Of a DNA stretch of 48,113 bases, positions 7,601 through 14,736 are shown one piece after another (the stretch's first letter is position 1; every line of letters begins with the position of its first letter). The stretch comes from Bacillota bacterium. Its GTDB lineage: Bacteria > Bacillota > Clostridia > Lachnospirales > CAG-274. Where the stretch lies: contig JAFUUG010000301.1 in NCBI GenBank assembly GCA_017483905.1, forward strand, positions 1-48,113, in the 5' to 3' direction. The notes below the pieces were generated by a model. It ran no database searches and had not been told where the DNA came from. It saw only the letters and a list, made by a program, of their open reading frames with translations. The position numbers were made by a program, and so were the translations under genes.

Positions 7601-8526
7601 GTGGTGATAATTCTGACATGACACCTCCCGATATGCAGGGCGGTGATAATTCTGACATGACTCCTCCCGATATACAGGATGGTAATAATTCATCGGCAGA
7701 AGGCTCAACGGATTTTACCCTTACATCATCAACATACATTTTCACAGGTGTAAGCGATGCCGTAACAAAGACTTTCGATAAAGATATAGAAGTTACAAAT
7801 TCCAAATCTTCTGACGAAAATTCAACAGACTCAACATCGGAATCCACAACAGAATCGACTTCACAGACAACCACCGAAACAACAACCGAAACAACAACAT
7901 CATCTTCAAAGAGTTCTTCATCATCAGGAAGCAGTTCGGGAAGTTCCTCATCATCAGGTTCTTCATCATCGAGTAAAAGTTCGGGCGGCGGCGGAAGTTC
8001 ATCGAAAGCATCGTCTAAATCGACCGCAGCAGAAGAAGATAAATCAGAAGATAAATCAGAAGGTACAACAGGATCGACAGAAAATAATCCAAAAAAAGAA
8101 AAATCAATAAATAAAGTATCTCTTACTATCGGCAGCAAGAAAATAAAAATCGGCGAAAATGAATACGACCTCCCTGTTGCCCCATTCATTCAAAGCTACA
8201 CAAGCTCGACCCTCGTTCCTTTAAGATTTGCCTCAATAGCAATACAAGGTGAAACGATAGATAATGCCGATACAAGCAGTACAGTATCATGGGACGGTGA
8301 AACAAAAACAGCCTCGATAAAAGTAAACGGAAAAACTATTCGCTTTACGGCAGGCAGCGAATATATGGATATAGACGGCAGATCGGTTCTCATGGATAAC
8401 AATGCCATAGCAGAAATAAAAGACGGCAGAATGTTCATACCTTTCAGAGCACTCGGCACAGCACTCGGTATAAATGTATCATGGGACAGCAAAACAAAAA
8501 CAGCTTCATACTCCTCAGATAAATGA
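4654..8526 (+). CDS. Large secreted beta-helix / Cthe_2159-like carbohydrate-binding / CuAO-like surface protein
   Basis: A 1290-residue exported protein. Order: signal peptide (1-26, ending FIHA-EE); parallel beta-helix-like region (about 70-500) rich in short Gly/Thr/Asp turns such as VDGGTYTSNGSG; Ser/Thr/Lys linker (510-545); a region (about 570-870) resembling the Cthe_2159 carbohydrate-binding family, with GTYRISG, NADNEGLNS, DDGINVNED, GDGIDSNGEI and GGLDADGEI motifs; four 13-residue NSDMTPPDM repeats (960-1010); a long Ser/Thr/Gly stretch (1047-1145); and a copper-amine-oxidase N-terminal-like domain (1152-1290; LVPLRFA, MFIPFRALG). No sortase motif is seen, so wall attachment is probably non-covalent. 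A polysaccharide-binding adhesin role is inferred from the middle domain. The gene stands alone, coded against the expected replication direction of this arm. Confidence 0.85.
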   Translation: MKRFVSLFTATALCMTSAIPASFIHAEETQENISVSDDSASGSAVEIEVMETPPTPPSGSQPGGAPGSDTVTSWTSVNTYTSDTTEENKTYTSTGTDENAILVQNGASVTLTDPTVTRVSSDSTGGDSSSFYGVGAAVLTTDGTTYIDGGTIDTDSAGGAGVFSYDSGTTYIRDTTINTSQNTSGGIHAAGGGKLYAWNVNATTQGGSSAAIRSDRGGGTMVVDGGTYTSNGSGSPAVYCTADITVNDADLVANGSEGICIEGLNSLNLFGCDLTSKMPDDSQNDTTWSVILYQSMSGDSQIGTSTFNMVGGSITSTNGGLIYTTNTDSKILMQGVNVTAADDSEFFLQATGNQNQRGWGSSGSNGADCDFTAISQEMKGDIIYDCISDLDFYMTDGSVLTGRIYEDNSWAGTTSGSGSAKVYIDSTSKWTVTGDSTVDALYNEGTILDASGNTVTIKDTSGSVIVQGTSGYTITVGSYSTNVDFSGAQTAPSYSDYAVTNPFDGSTSTQKTTDTEKSGSESDTTKTTTDIITRKTVSEIGDEINISLSDSVITVGGETIDNNTSVNGVYTANDIICVTDDNEHGYYYTEGSGTEYDLSADEIHTAQEAAENTVVHITQPGTYRISGKLSAGQIAVELEDVSSESQSVELILDNADITCDVAPAVIFYSVYEPYNGETAEEAKTAGAVVTIASDSVNTINGSHVGKTFKDETYAKKKYKYDGAFYSKQTMLIQAEESSESTWGTLNINADNEGLNSELHLTVNSGNINIVSKDDGINVNEDNISTFTLNGGHLHVSAGVNGSEGDGIDSNGEIHINGGTLISYAHNISDGGLDADGEILINGGTVASFGGRNDEVSSSSRQNFMQLTFANSQNKAITVITKDGEKSVFSIVPVRDYTDFILSSPSLTNGTTYYVLSGGTISGSTLKGELYDTSDIKISGAVQQQYTSTGTSGQGMTDGNNSDMTPPDMPSGDNSDMTPPDMPSGDNSDMTPPDMQGGDNSDMTPPDIQDGNNSSAEGSTDFTLTSSTYIFTGVSDAVTKTFDKDIEVTNSKSSDENSTDSTSESTTESTSQTTTETTTETTTSSSKSSSSSGSSSGSSSSSGSSSSSKSSGGGGSSSKASSKSTAAEEDKSEDKSEGTTGSTENNPKKEKSINKVSLTIGSKKIKIGENEYDLPVAPFIQSYTSSTLVPLRFASIAIQGETIDNADTSSTVSWDGETKTASIKVNGKTIRFTAGSEYMDIDGRSVLMDNNAIAEIKDGRMFIPFRALGTALGINVSWDSKTKTASYSSDK
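7531..7686 (+). repeat. Four tandem 39-bp coding repeats
   Basis: Units beginning AATTCYGAYATGACWCCTCC recur at 7531, 7570, 7609 and 7648 and encode NSDMTPPDM followed by a Gly/Asp tail. The third base differs in places, so this is an ordinary proline-rich spacer repeat that may vary in copy number. Confidence 0.85.
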
Positions 8527-8555
8527 TCTTTTAAAACCACCGCACAATTTGATTT

Positions 8556-8833
8556 ATACTGGTGAGCAAAATAAATTTGCTCACTCAGTATAACTTTATG
8601 TACACGGCTGCGATAAAGTAAATAGCCGCTTTGCGGCACGCAGCCGGCACACTCGAAATCGGAAATATTTTCCGATTTCGAGTATAAAAATTTGCTTCAA
8701 TCCTTTTCACGAATCAAAGTTGAAAATAAATGATTTTATAATAAACGGCAAAAGTACAATTACTTTTGCCGTTTATTAGTATTAATTATAAATGAAAAAT
8801 GAATTTTTCACTTCAAAAAAATTCATTTTTCAT
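8556..8833. repeat. Cluster of long inverted repeats between the surface protein and citrate synthase genes
   Basis: The 491-base gap 8527-9017 has no gene but holds a series of strong hairpins. They are: 8556-8591 (15 pairs, one bulge, loop ATAAA); 8605-8646 (branched element listed separately); 8651-8683 (15 perfect pairs, loop TAT); 8739-8778 (18 perfect pairs, loop CAAT); and 8792-8833 (17 perfect pairs). A fifth plain hairpin of 12 perfect pairs lies at 8902-8931. None is followed by a clean U-run except weakly, so they are more than a single terminator. Confidence 0.75.
8603..8650 (-). repeat. Dispersed palindromic element, copy 1
   Basis: A branched palindrome: outer arms CGGCTGCG (8605-8612) and CGCAGCCG (8639-8646), with an inner hairpin GCCGC-TTT-GCGGC (8625-8637). 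Read on the minus strand it shares 26 consecutive bases with 11206-11231, plus the closing CGCAGCCGTG. It is much richer in GC than the surrounding spacer. It resembles REP- or MITE-like dispersed elements; it does not fold as a tRNA. Confidence 0.75.
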
Positions 8834-8951
8834 AAATTCTCTGTATCTGTTATCTTCCAAAATATCTCTTATTTATAGAAATTTAATAATTTAAATAATT
8901 ATTAACAAAAATTTTTTTGAATTTTTGTTAAATAAAATATGTAAAAACAAA

Positions 8952-8980
8952 TTGACATTTCCTTTATTTTAGTATATCAT
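8952..8980 (+). promoter_or_regulatory. Promoter of the citrate synthase gene
   Basis: TTGACA (8952-8957), a 17-base spacer and TATCAT (8975-8980). It sits 37 bases before the TTG start at 9018. Confidence 0.65.
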
Positions 8981-9017
8981 TATTATAATGGGGTAAAATT
9001 TTAAGGAGTGATCAAAA

Positions 9018-10394
9018 TTGATTAATGAAGATGTAAAACTTATTGAAGACACAGAAAAAAAATTCATAAAAAAATTTCGTGCAAATTTCGATGAAATAAA
9101 TAATATAACTCCCGAATTATACAGTAAATACGGAGTAAAAAAAGGTCTGCGTAATTCCGACGGAACAGGTGTCCTTGCAGGCATTACCAATATAAGCAAT
9201 GTTCACGGTTATCTCGTCAATGAGGGTGAAAAAGAGCCTATCGAAGGTCGTCTCACATACAGAGGATATAATATATACGATCTTATAGAGGGATTTCACA
9301 GCGAAAACAGATTCGGCTTTGAAGAGATCGCATATCTTCTTATGAGCGGTAAACTTCCGAATAAGAAAGAGCTTGAAGAATTTCAGTCGGTAATAGCTGC
9401 CGAGAGAAATCTTCCCAATAATTTTACCGAAGATATGATAATGAAAGCACCAAGCAAAAATCTTATGAATAAACTTGCAAGTGCAACTCTCAATCTTTAT
9501 TCTTACGATCCGAATCCCGATGATACAAGTATAGAAAATATAATGCGTCAGGGTATAAGCCTTTTTTCAAAGATGCCTATAATCATGAGCCATGCTTATC
9601 AGGCAAAGAGAAGATATTACGATAATACAAGTATGTATCTCCATCTGCCCGACGGTTCAAAGACAACAGCGGAAAATATACTCAATCTCATACGGGCAGA
9701 TGAAACATATTCCGATGATGAAGCAAAACTTCTCGATATGTGCCTTGTTATCCATGCCGAGCATGGCGGCGGTAATAACTCAGCATTTACAGCCAGAGTT
9801 ACTTCCTCTTCAGGCACAGATACCTATTCTGCCATAGCAGCCGCAATATGTTCTCTCAAAGGGCATAAGCACGGCGGAGCAAATCATAAAGTCATCGAAA
9901 TGTATGATAATATCAGAGAAAATGTAAAAGATTGTTCTAACGAAAAGGAAGTATATGATTATCTTATAAAGATCCTCAGAAAAGAAGCAAATGATAAAAG
10001 CGGTCTTATCTATGGCATGGGGCATGCCGTCTATACTCTCAGCGACCCACGAGCAGTAGTTCTCAAGCGTTACGCAAAGAAACTTGCAGCCAAAACAGGT
10101 TACGATGAACATTTTGCTCTTCTTGACCTCATTGAAAAACTCACACCTGTAGCCTACGCAGAAGTAAAAGGCTATGAAAAGACGATGTGTTCAAATGTAG
10201 ATATGTATTCGGGTCTTGTATACCGTATGCTCAATATCCCCGATGAAATGTATACTCCTCTTTTTGCCACCGCAAGGATAGCAGGCTGGATGGCACACAG
10301 AATAGAAGAAGTCGCAACAGGCGGAAAGATAATCCGTCCGGCATATAAACCGATACAGAAAAAGATCCAGTATATCTCAATGTCGGAAAGATAA
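9018..10394 (+). CDS. gltA: Citrate synthase (clostridial type)
   Basis: 458 residues; condenses oxaloacetate and acetyl-CoA to citrate in the cytoplasm. The family's catalytic segments are present: IHAEHGGGNNSAF (about 244-256), GHKHGGANH (282-290), GMGHAVYTLSDPRA (333-346, active-site His) and SNVDMYSG (391-398, active-site Asp). The N-terminal extension of about 60 residues before the core is usual for the longer clostridial forms. The start is TTG at 9018, set by an extended AAGGAGTGATC ribosome binding site 5 bases upstream. It is transcribed alone, between its own promoter and a strong terminator. 2-Methylcitrate synthase activity cannot be excluded from sequence, and no prp genes lie nearby. 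Confidence 0.93.
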   Translation: MINEDVKLIEDTEKKFIKKFRANFDEINNITPELYSKYGVKKGLRNSDGTGVLAGITNISNVHGYLVNEGEKEPIEGRLTYRGYNIYDLIEGFHSENRFGFEEIAYLLMSGKLPNKKELEEFQSVIAAERNLPNNFTEDMIMKAPSKNLMNKLASATLNLYSYDPNPDDTSIENIMRQGISLFSKMPIIMSHAYQAKRRYYDNTSMYLHLPDGSKTTAENILNLIRADETYSDDEAKLLDMCLVIHAEHGGGNNSAFTARVTSSSGTDTYSAIAAAICSLKGHKHGGANHKVIEMYDNIRENVKDCSNEKEVYDYLIKILRKEANDKSGLIYGMGHAVYTLSDPRAVVLKRYAKKLAAKTGYDEHFALLDLIEKLTPVAYAEVKGYEKTMCSNVDMYSGLVYRMLNIPDEMYTPLFATARIAGWMAHRIEEVATGGKIIRPAYKPIQKKIQYISMSER

Positions 10395-10399
10395 AAATC

Positions 10400-10425
10400 C
10401 CCCACCAAAAAAGGTGGGGTTTTTT
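10400..10425 (+). terminator. Rho-independent terminator of citrate synthase
   Basis: CCCCACC (10400-10406) and GGTGGGG (10413-10419) form a 7-bp GC-rich stem with an A6 loop, followed by six T. It begins 5 bases after the stop codon. Confidence 0.93.
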
Positions 10426-10551
10426 ATTCAAATTTTTGTAATAATATCTCAGTATTATTTCCTCAAAATTATATAAAATAAAAACGGGAATATATTTTGA
10501 ACCAAACGGCTGAAAATATGTTCCTTAAAAAAATATAACGGAGGATAAAAA

Positions 10552-11004
10552 ATGAGATACTTTTTTTATTTGGCAGTTCTTGCCGTAATGCTCTCCGTCA
10601 CAGGCTGTTCAAACAAAACAGGCAGCCTCACGGGTAAAATAAACAAAACCGCCGATTCCATAAGAAATGACGGCACAAACGCTCTTAACCGTATAACCGA
10701 TGATACGAAAGATGATACAAATAATTACGATAACAAAAAAGATATAACAAAAAAAGAATATCATAATGACCTCTTTGCAGGAGAATACTATTCACAGGAA
10801 AGCACCGACACAGGCACCGACTCAAAAGGCTATGAAAGCATAAACGGAATATCCGAATATGTCGGCGATGCCGAAGAGAGAATATCGGCAGATACCGCCG
10901 GACGAGGCAGTAATTATGTACCGCCCTATGGTTACGGCATGGTAGGTGCAGAAAATATAATCGGAAACGATAAGAAACCGAAAAGAAGCACCGCCGACCG
11001 ATAA
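10552..11004 (+). CDS. Small lipoprotein of unknown function
   Basis: 150 residues with a lipoprotein signal (hydrophobic residues 4-17, lipobox VTGC, lipidated Cys19) and a good AACGGAGG ribosome binding site. The mature part is hydrophilic and low-complexity, rich in Asp, Asn, Thr and Lys, with no recognised domain. It ends in a basic tail (KKPKRSTADR). A stem-loop at 11039-11070 (CCGATGGTGAA/TTCACCATCGG) follows the stop and probably ends the transcript, although it lacks a U-run. It is expected on the outer face of the membrane. No neighbour suggests its role. Confidence 0.75.
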   Translation: MRYFFYLAVLAVMLSVTGCSNKTGSLTGKINKTADSIRNDGTNALNRITDDTKDDTNNYDNKKDITKKEYHNDLFAGEYYSQESTDTGTDSKGYESINGISEYVGDAEERISADTAGRGSNYVPPYGYGMVGAENIIGNDKKPKRSTADR

Positions 11005-11091
11005 CAGCCTTATCATTCTATACTGAATTTCACCGATTCCGATGGTGAAGAGATCTCTTTTCACCATCGGATATAATATCATATTTATATA

Positions 11092-11120
11092 TTGATATTA
11101 ACATCACAATATGTTATAAT
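11092..11120 (+). promoter_or_regulatory. Promoter for the decarboxylase/DUF815 pair
   Basis: TTGATA (11092-11097), a 17-base spacer and TATAAT (11115-11120). It would give a leader of about 200 bases that contains the palindromic element at 11163-11305. Confidence 0.6.
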
Positions 11121-11162
11121 AAAATTCAAATTTATCGACGATTATATTTCAGAATAAATTTA

Positions 11163-11305
11163 TAGTAAACGACAAAAGTATTTATACTTTTGCTCGTTTA
11201 CTCGCGCCGGCTGCGTGCCGCAAAGCGGCTAACCACCTTGTACGCAGCCGTGTGCATACCACGTAGGGTTATAGTAAACGACATTTTTTAATGTCGTTTA
11301 CTATA
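11163..11305 (+). repeat. Dispersed palindromic element, copy 2, with flanking long hairpins
   Basis: The core 11206-11252 matches copy 1 at 8603-8650 in the opposite orientation. It is bracketed by two hairpins that share the arm TAGTAAACGACA: 11164-11202 (17 pairs, one bulge) and 11270-11305 (15 perfect pairs, loop of T and A). The 330-base gap 11005-11334 otherwise holds the lipoprotein's stem-loop and the decarboxylase promoter, with no gene. Confidence 0.75.
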
Positions 11306-11334
11306 AAATATCAAAACAAGAAAGGAAGATCGCC

Positions 11335-12747
11335 TTGTCCGCACCGCTGTATGACAGACTTGTTTCACTTTCGGAAAAAGAACACCCTTTTCATATGCCG
11401 GGGCATAAGAGAAAGCCTCTCCCCTATCTTGAAAATATGCTATCTCTTGATTTTACCGAGATACCCGAAACCGACGATCTTCATTCCCCATCATCGTGTA
11501 TCCTTGATGCGCAGAAACTTATGTCGGCTATATACGGCTGCGATGAAAGTTTTTTCCTTGTAAACGGTACATCAGGGGGCATACTTGCGGCAATACTTTC
11601 CTCTTGCCCCCCTTATTCTCATAAAAATGTAATCGTTGCAAATAATTGTCATATAAGCGTATATAATGCACTTTCGCTCACAGATGCCACCCCTTTATAT
11701 ATTTCTCCCGAGATCACGCCTTACGGTTTTTCAGGAGGAATATCCCCGCAGCGAATAGACGAAATAACGAAAAAGTATACGGACATTGCCGCCTGTATAA
11801 TAACTTCCCCGACTTATGAGGGCTTTATCTCCGATATAAAAGCAATAGCCGATAAACTTCATAAGAAAAATATTCCGCTTATAGTTGACGAAGCACACGG
11901 AGCGGCTTTTTCTCTCTCATCTTATATGCCGACCTCCGCAATATCTCTTGGAGCCGACATCGTTATACAAAGCTGGCATAAAACATTGCCCGTTCTTACT
12001 CAGACTTCCGTTGCCCATATAAACGGCAGCCTTGTAAACAGAGATCTCTTTAAACATTATCTTGATGTTTTTCAGTCCACAAGTCCCTCTTTCGTTCTTA
12101 TGGCAGTTCTCGATAAATGCAGGGAATATATACAGGAAAACGGAGAAAAGCTTTTTTCGTCTTTTCATAAAAATATAACCGAATTTCGCAGCGGTATATC
12201 ATCTCTTGAAAAAATAAAACTTATACCACAGGATATAGCAGGCAGCTATTCCATATATGATACAGACATCTCACGCCTTGTCTTTATCCTTAATTCCGAT
12301 ATGACGGGAAAAGAAGCCGATGACCTCTTTTATAAACGGTATAATACAAGATTTGAAATGTGCGGTACAAATCACCTTACCGCTGTCACAAGTATAAGCG
12401 ATACATCAGAAGACTTTGAAAAACTCGCATTTGAACTTAAAGAACTCGACAGGGAAATAAAATACAAAGATAATATCCTACCTGTAAAAATAACCGAAAG
12501 AAAAACAAAGATACCGCTTAATAAAGTATTTTCCCTTGAAACCTTTGAACACAATTTCGATAATTCCGCCGGAAAAATATCCGCCGAATATATAGTACCA
12601 TATCCGCCGGGAATACCGATACTTCTCCCGGGAGAGATAATAACCGAAGATATCATAAAAGCCGCAAAAAACTACAAGAAAACAGGCATAGACCTCACCC
12701 GCATAAAAGATACCGAACTAAAAAAAATAAAATGTATAAAAATATAA
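11335..12747 (+). CDS. Orn/Lys/Arg decarboxylase family PLP enzyme
   Basis: 470 residues, the short SpeA/YaaO-like form of the fold-type I decarboxylases that make polyamines or cadaverine from basic amino acids. Visible motifs: HPFHMPGHKR near the start (family signature), NGTSGGILA phosphate-binding loop, IVDEAHGA (PLP-contacting Asp), SWHKTLP with Lys216 as the likely Schiff-base lysine, and the C-terminal YPPGIPILLPGE motif. The start is TTG at 11335, chosen for AAAGGAAG 7 bases upstream. Substrate specificity cannot be read from the sequence. It is followed after 11 bases by the DUF815 ATPase in an apparent operon. Confidence 0.87.
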   Translation: MSAPLYDRLVSLSEKEHPFHMPGHKRKPLPYLENMLSLDFTEIPETDDLHSPSSCILDAQKLMSAIYGCDESFFLVNGTSGGILAAILSSCPPYSHKNVIVANNCHISVYNALSLTDATPLYISPEITPYGFSGGISPQRIDEITKKYTDIAACIITSPTYEGFISDIKAIADKLHKKNIPLIVDEAHGAAFSLSSYMPTSAISLGADIVIQSWHKTLPVLTQTSVAHINGSLVNRDLFKHYLDVFQSTSPSFVLMAVLDKCREYIQENGEKLFSSFHKNITEFRSGISSLEKIKLIPQDIAGSYSIYDTDISRLVFILNSDMTGKEADDLFYKRYNTRFEMCGTNHLTAVTSISDTSEDFEKLAFELKELDREIKYKDNILPVKITERKTKIPLNKVFSLETFEHNFDNSAGKISAEYIVPYPPGIPILLPGEIITEDIIKAAKNYKKTGIDLTRIKDTELKKIKCIKI

Positions 12748-12758
12748 GGAGAAACAAA

Positions 12759-13976
12759 ATGAATACAAATTTATTCAATTCATTTATACTGTACGATCTT
12801 TCAAAAGATGATGCCGTAAAAGCATACATGAACAGCGATGCTGTGACCCTTGCAAACATACTTATCGAAAAAGCCGAAAAAAACGGCTATTCGGGTAATG
12901 TATTCAAATCACATATTGCAGATATATTCATCTCACACCGCAATATTTTTTCGCTCAACTGCGAAAATAAAGCCGATGTTTTGGGAACAACTCTTTACGA
13001 TGCGGCACTTAACGACATCAGAACGCTTCTTGAAGTACTGAAGACCGACCTTACAGAAGCATTTCCCGAATATCCCGTATTCAGACTGCTTGAAAATTAC
13101 AGACCCGTAAAGAAAAATCAAAATCAAAATATAGAGTATATCCTTAATACTTCATCACCCGAGGATATAATAAATCATCTCATCAAAACATATAATACTT
13201 ACGGCTGCGGAAAAATATCCCTTTACCGTTCCTTTAAATTCGACAGAGAAAAAGGTCTTGTCGGCATAGAAGAACCCGATAAGATAACCTTTGACGAGCT
13301 TATCGGCTATGATATACAGAAGAATAAACTCATCGAAAATACGGAAGCATTTATAAACGGCTATGCAGCAAATAATGTCCTTCTTGTAGGTGCAAGAGGT
13401 ACGGGAAAATCCTCCTGTGTAAAGGCACTTGTAAATAAATATTATTCACAGGGGCTCAGGCTTATAGAAATAACGAAAGATCAGATAGAAGATGTTGCCC
13501 TTCTTTATTCCAATCTTAAAACAAGAGGAAGTAAATTCATAATCTTCCTTGACGATCTTTCATTTGATGAACACGAGATACAGTATAAATACATGAAGTC
13601 GCTTTTAGAGGGCGGCTCCGAAAATAAGCCGGATAATGTTCTCTTTTATGCAACAAGCAACCGCCGCCACATCATAAAAGAAGTATGGGGCGACAGACAG
13701 GAGAGAGGTGAAGATGCCGAAATACATACTCAGGATACGCTCAATGAAAAATTATCCTTATCCGACAGATTCGGTATCACCATAACATTCCCTAAACCTA
13801 CACCTCAGCAGTATATCGACATCGTAAAAGCTCTTGCCAGGAAAAATGATATACAGGTAAGCGATGAAATACTTGAAAAAGAGGCAAAAAAATGGGAAAT
13901 GCACCAGAAAGGTCTTTCGGGCAGAACAGCCAAACAATTTATAAATAATTTTTCCTATGGGATCAAAAACGAATAA
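12759..13976 (+). CDS. DUF815-family AAA+ ATPase
   Basis: 405 residues. The N-terminal 150 residues are helical with no recognised motif. The AAA+ core has Walker A GARGTGKSS (211-219) and Walker B FIIFLDDLSF, followed by ATSNRRH (sensor 1) and a conserved downstream Arg segment (GDRQERGED). This layout is characteristic of the widely distributed but poorly understood DUF815 family. The frame opens earlier at 12732, but AAGGAG sits just before ATG 12759. It is translated from the same message as the decarboxylase. What substrate it remodels is unknown. Confidence 0.85.
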   Translation: MNTNLFNSFILYDLSKDDAVKAYMNSDAVTLANILIEKAEKNGYSGNVFKSHIADIFISHRNIFSLNCENKADVLGTTLYDAALNDIRTLLEVLKTDLTEAFPEYPVFRLLENYRPVKKNQNQNIEYILNTSSPEDIINHLIKTYNTYGCGKISLYRSFKFDREKGLVGIEEPDKITFDELIGYDIQKNKLIENTEAFINGYAANNVLLVGARGTGKSSCVKALVNKYYSQGLRLIEITKDQIEDVALLYSNLKTRGSKFIIFLDDLSFDEHEIQYKYMKSLLEGGSENKPDNVLFYATSNRRHIIKEVWGDRQERGEDAEIHTQDTLNEKLSLSDRFGITITFPKPTPQQYIDIVKALARKNDIQVSDEILEKEAKKWEMHQKGLSGRTAKQFINNFSYGIKNE

Positions 13977-14012
13977 AACATAATAAAAAAATAATTTTTT
14001 ATAAAAAATATA

Positions 14013-14040
14013 TTGAAAAATTATTTTTTTCTGTTATAAT
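14013..14040 (+). promoter_or_regulatory. Promoter of the small membrane protein gene
   Basis: TTGAAA (14013-14018), a 16-base spacer and TATAAT (14035-14040). It overlaps an AT-only inverted repeat that follows the DUF815 gene. Confidence 0.6.
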
Positions 14041-14103
14041 ATTAGCGATGAATCGAAATTTTGTTTCCATAATTTAAAACAACAAATAACAGGGGGTATG
14101 TTT

Positions 14104-14505
14104 ATGTTGGGTATAGATCTTTCCTCAATAGATTTTACATTAACGCCGGGACAAATAGTTTTTGCTCTTGTTTTCGGATATATCCTTACCTTTATTATAA
14201 ATCAGATAATGCGTATAGCCGAGGGATTTCGCATAGCATCGACAGAATTCAGCTATAGTGCCGATAATATAAATGCCATCACAAGACGATGCTACAGCTT
14301 GTTTCCGCAGGAAATACTCGATTTTAACGGTATTCAATATAAGAGAGGAATGAAAGTTCGTATCACCACATTCCAGAATAAAACATTTGAGGGTGAATTT
14401 ATCGGCTCAAATAAGGATAGAGATATGCTTTGTATCATTACAAAAAATCATATCGTTGCTCACGAGATACAAAACATAGAAACTATGCAAATATCCAAAA
14501 TGTAA
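14104..14505 (+). CDS. Small membrane protein with a possible Sm/SH3-like C-terminal domain
   Basis: 133 residues. One transmembrane helix (about 17-36), a short helical linker, then about 50 residues rich in beta-strand character: GMKVRITTFQNKTFEGEFIG followed by a MLCIITKN strand and an IQNIETM end. The spacing of Gly, hydrophobic and polar positions is reminiscent of an Sm-like or SH3-like barrel; this is inference. An ATG at 14098 lies one base from the GGGGG motif, so ATG 14104 with a 7-base spacing is the better start. It is monocistronic, between its promoter and a strong terminator. Confidence 0.75.
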   Translation: MLGIDLSSIDFTLTPGQIVFALVFGYILTFIINQIMRIAEGFRIASTEFSYSADNINAITRRCYSLFPQEILDFNGIQYKRGMKVRITTFQNKTFEGEFIGSNKDRDMLCIITKNHIVAHEIQNIETMQISKM

Positions 14506-14527
14506 ATTCCCCGACCTATGTAACCGC

Positions 14528-14573
14528 AAAAAAGGGACTGTGAAAAAATAAAACTTTTTCACAGTCCCTTTTT
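14528..14573. terminator. Bidirectional terminator between convergent genes
   Basis: A 14-bp perfect stem (arms 14534-14547 and 14555-14568, GGGACTGTG in the core) is flanked by A-runs and T-runs on both sides. It can stop the membrane protein transcript from the left and the peptide cassette from the right. Confidence 0.93.
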
Positions 14574-14582
14574 ATATATTCA

Positions 14583-14720
14583 TTATTTAAAGTATGAAGC
14601 ATCATATTCCATAAATAAAGCCTGTGTATCTTCTTTTGTCATTCCCGTAGAAGTACTGATAATATCCTCCGATACAAATATGATCATTTCACATTCGGGT
14701 CTTATATATTCTTTTTTCAT
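14583..14720 (-). CDS. 45-residue peptide of unknown function (cassette 2)
   Basis: Starts MKKEYIRPECEMIIF and ends YDASYFK, with GGAGGAG 7 bases before the ATG. It lies 16 bases after the stop of the secreted protein gene, the same layout as cassette 1. It aligns without gaps in its first 24 residues to the peptide at 2694-2831 (MKKxYIxPECExIIFxSEDxIxTS), and both are exactly 45 residues. Acidic overall, with no signal peptide or membrane segment and a single Cys at residue 10 in both copies. Function unknown. Confidence 0.82.
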   Translation of the reverse strand: MKKEYIRPECEMIIFVSEDIISTSTGMTKEDTQALFMEYDASYFK

Positions 14721-14736
14721 TTTTTCTCCTCCTTAC

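Noticed and set aside
7476-8189. 237-residue minus-strand open frame inside the large surface protein
   Set aside because: It is antisense to a Ser/Thr/Gly low-complexity stretch, which produces open frames by base composition. No ribosome binding site or domain.
8603-8650. Cloverleaf-like fold taken as a tRNA
   Set aside because: No acceptor CCA end, T-loop or anticodon arm features, and the fold recurs inverted at 11206-11252 as a repeat element.
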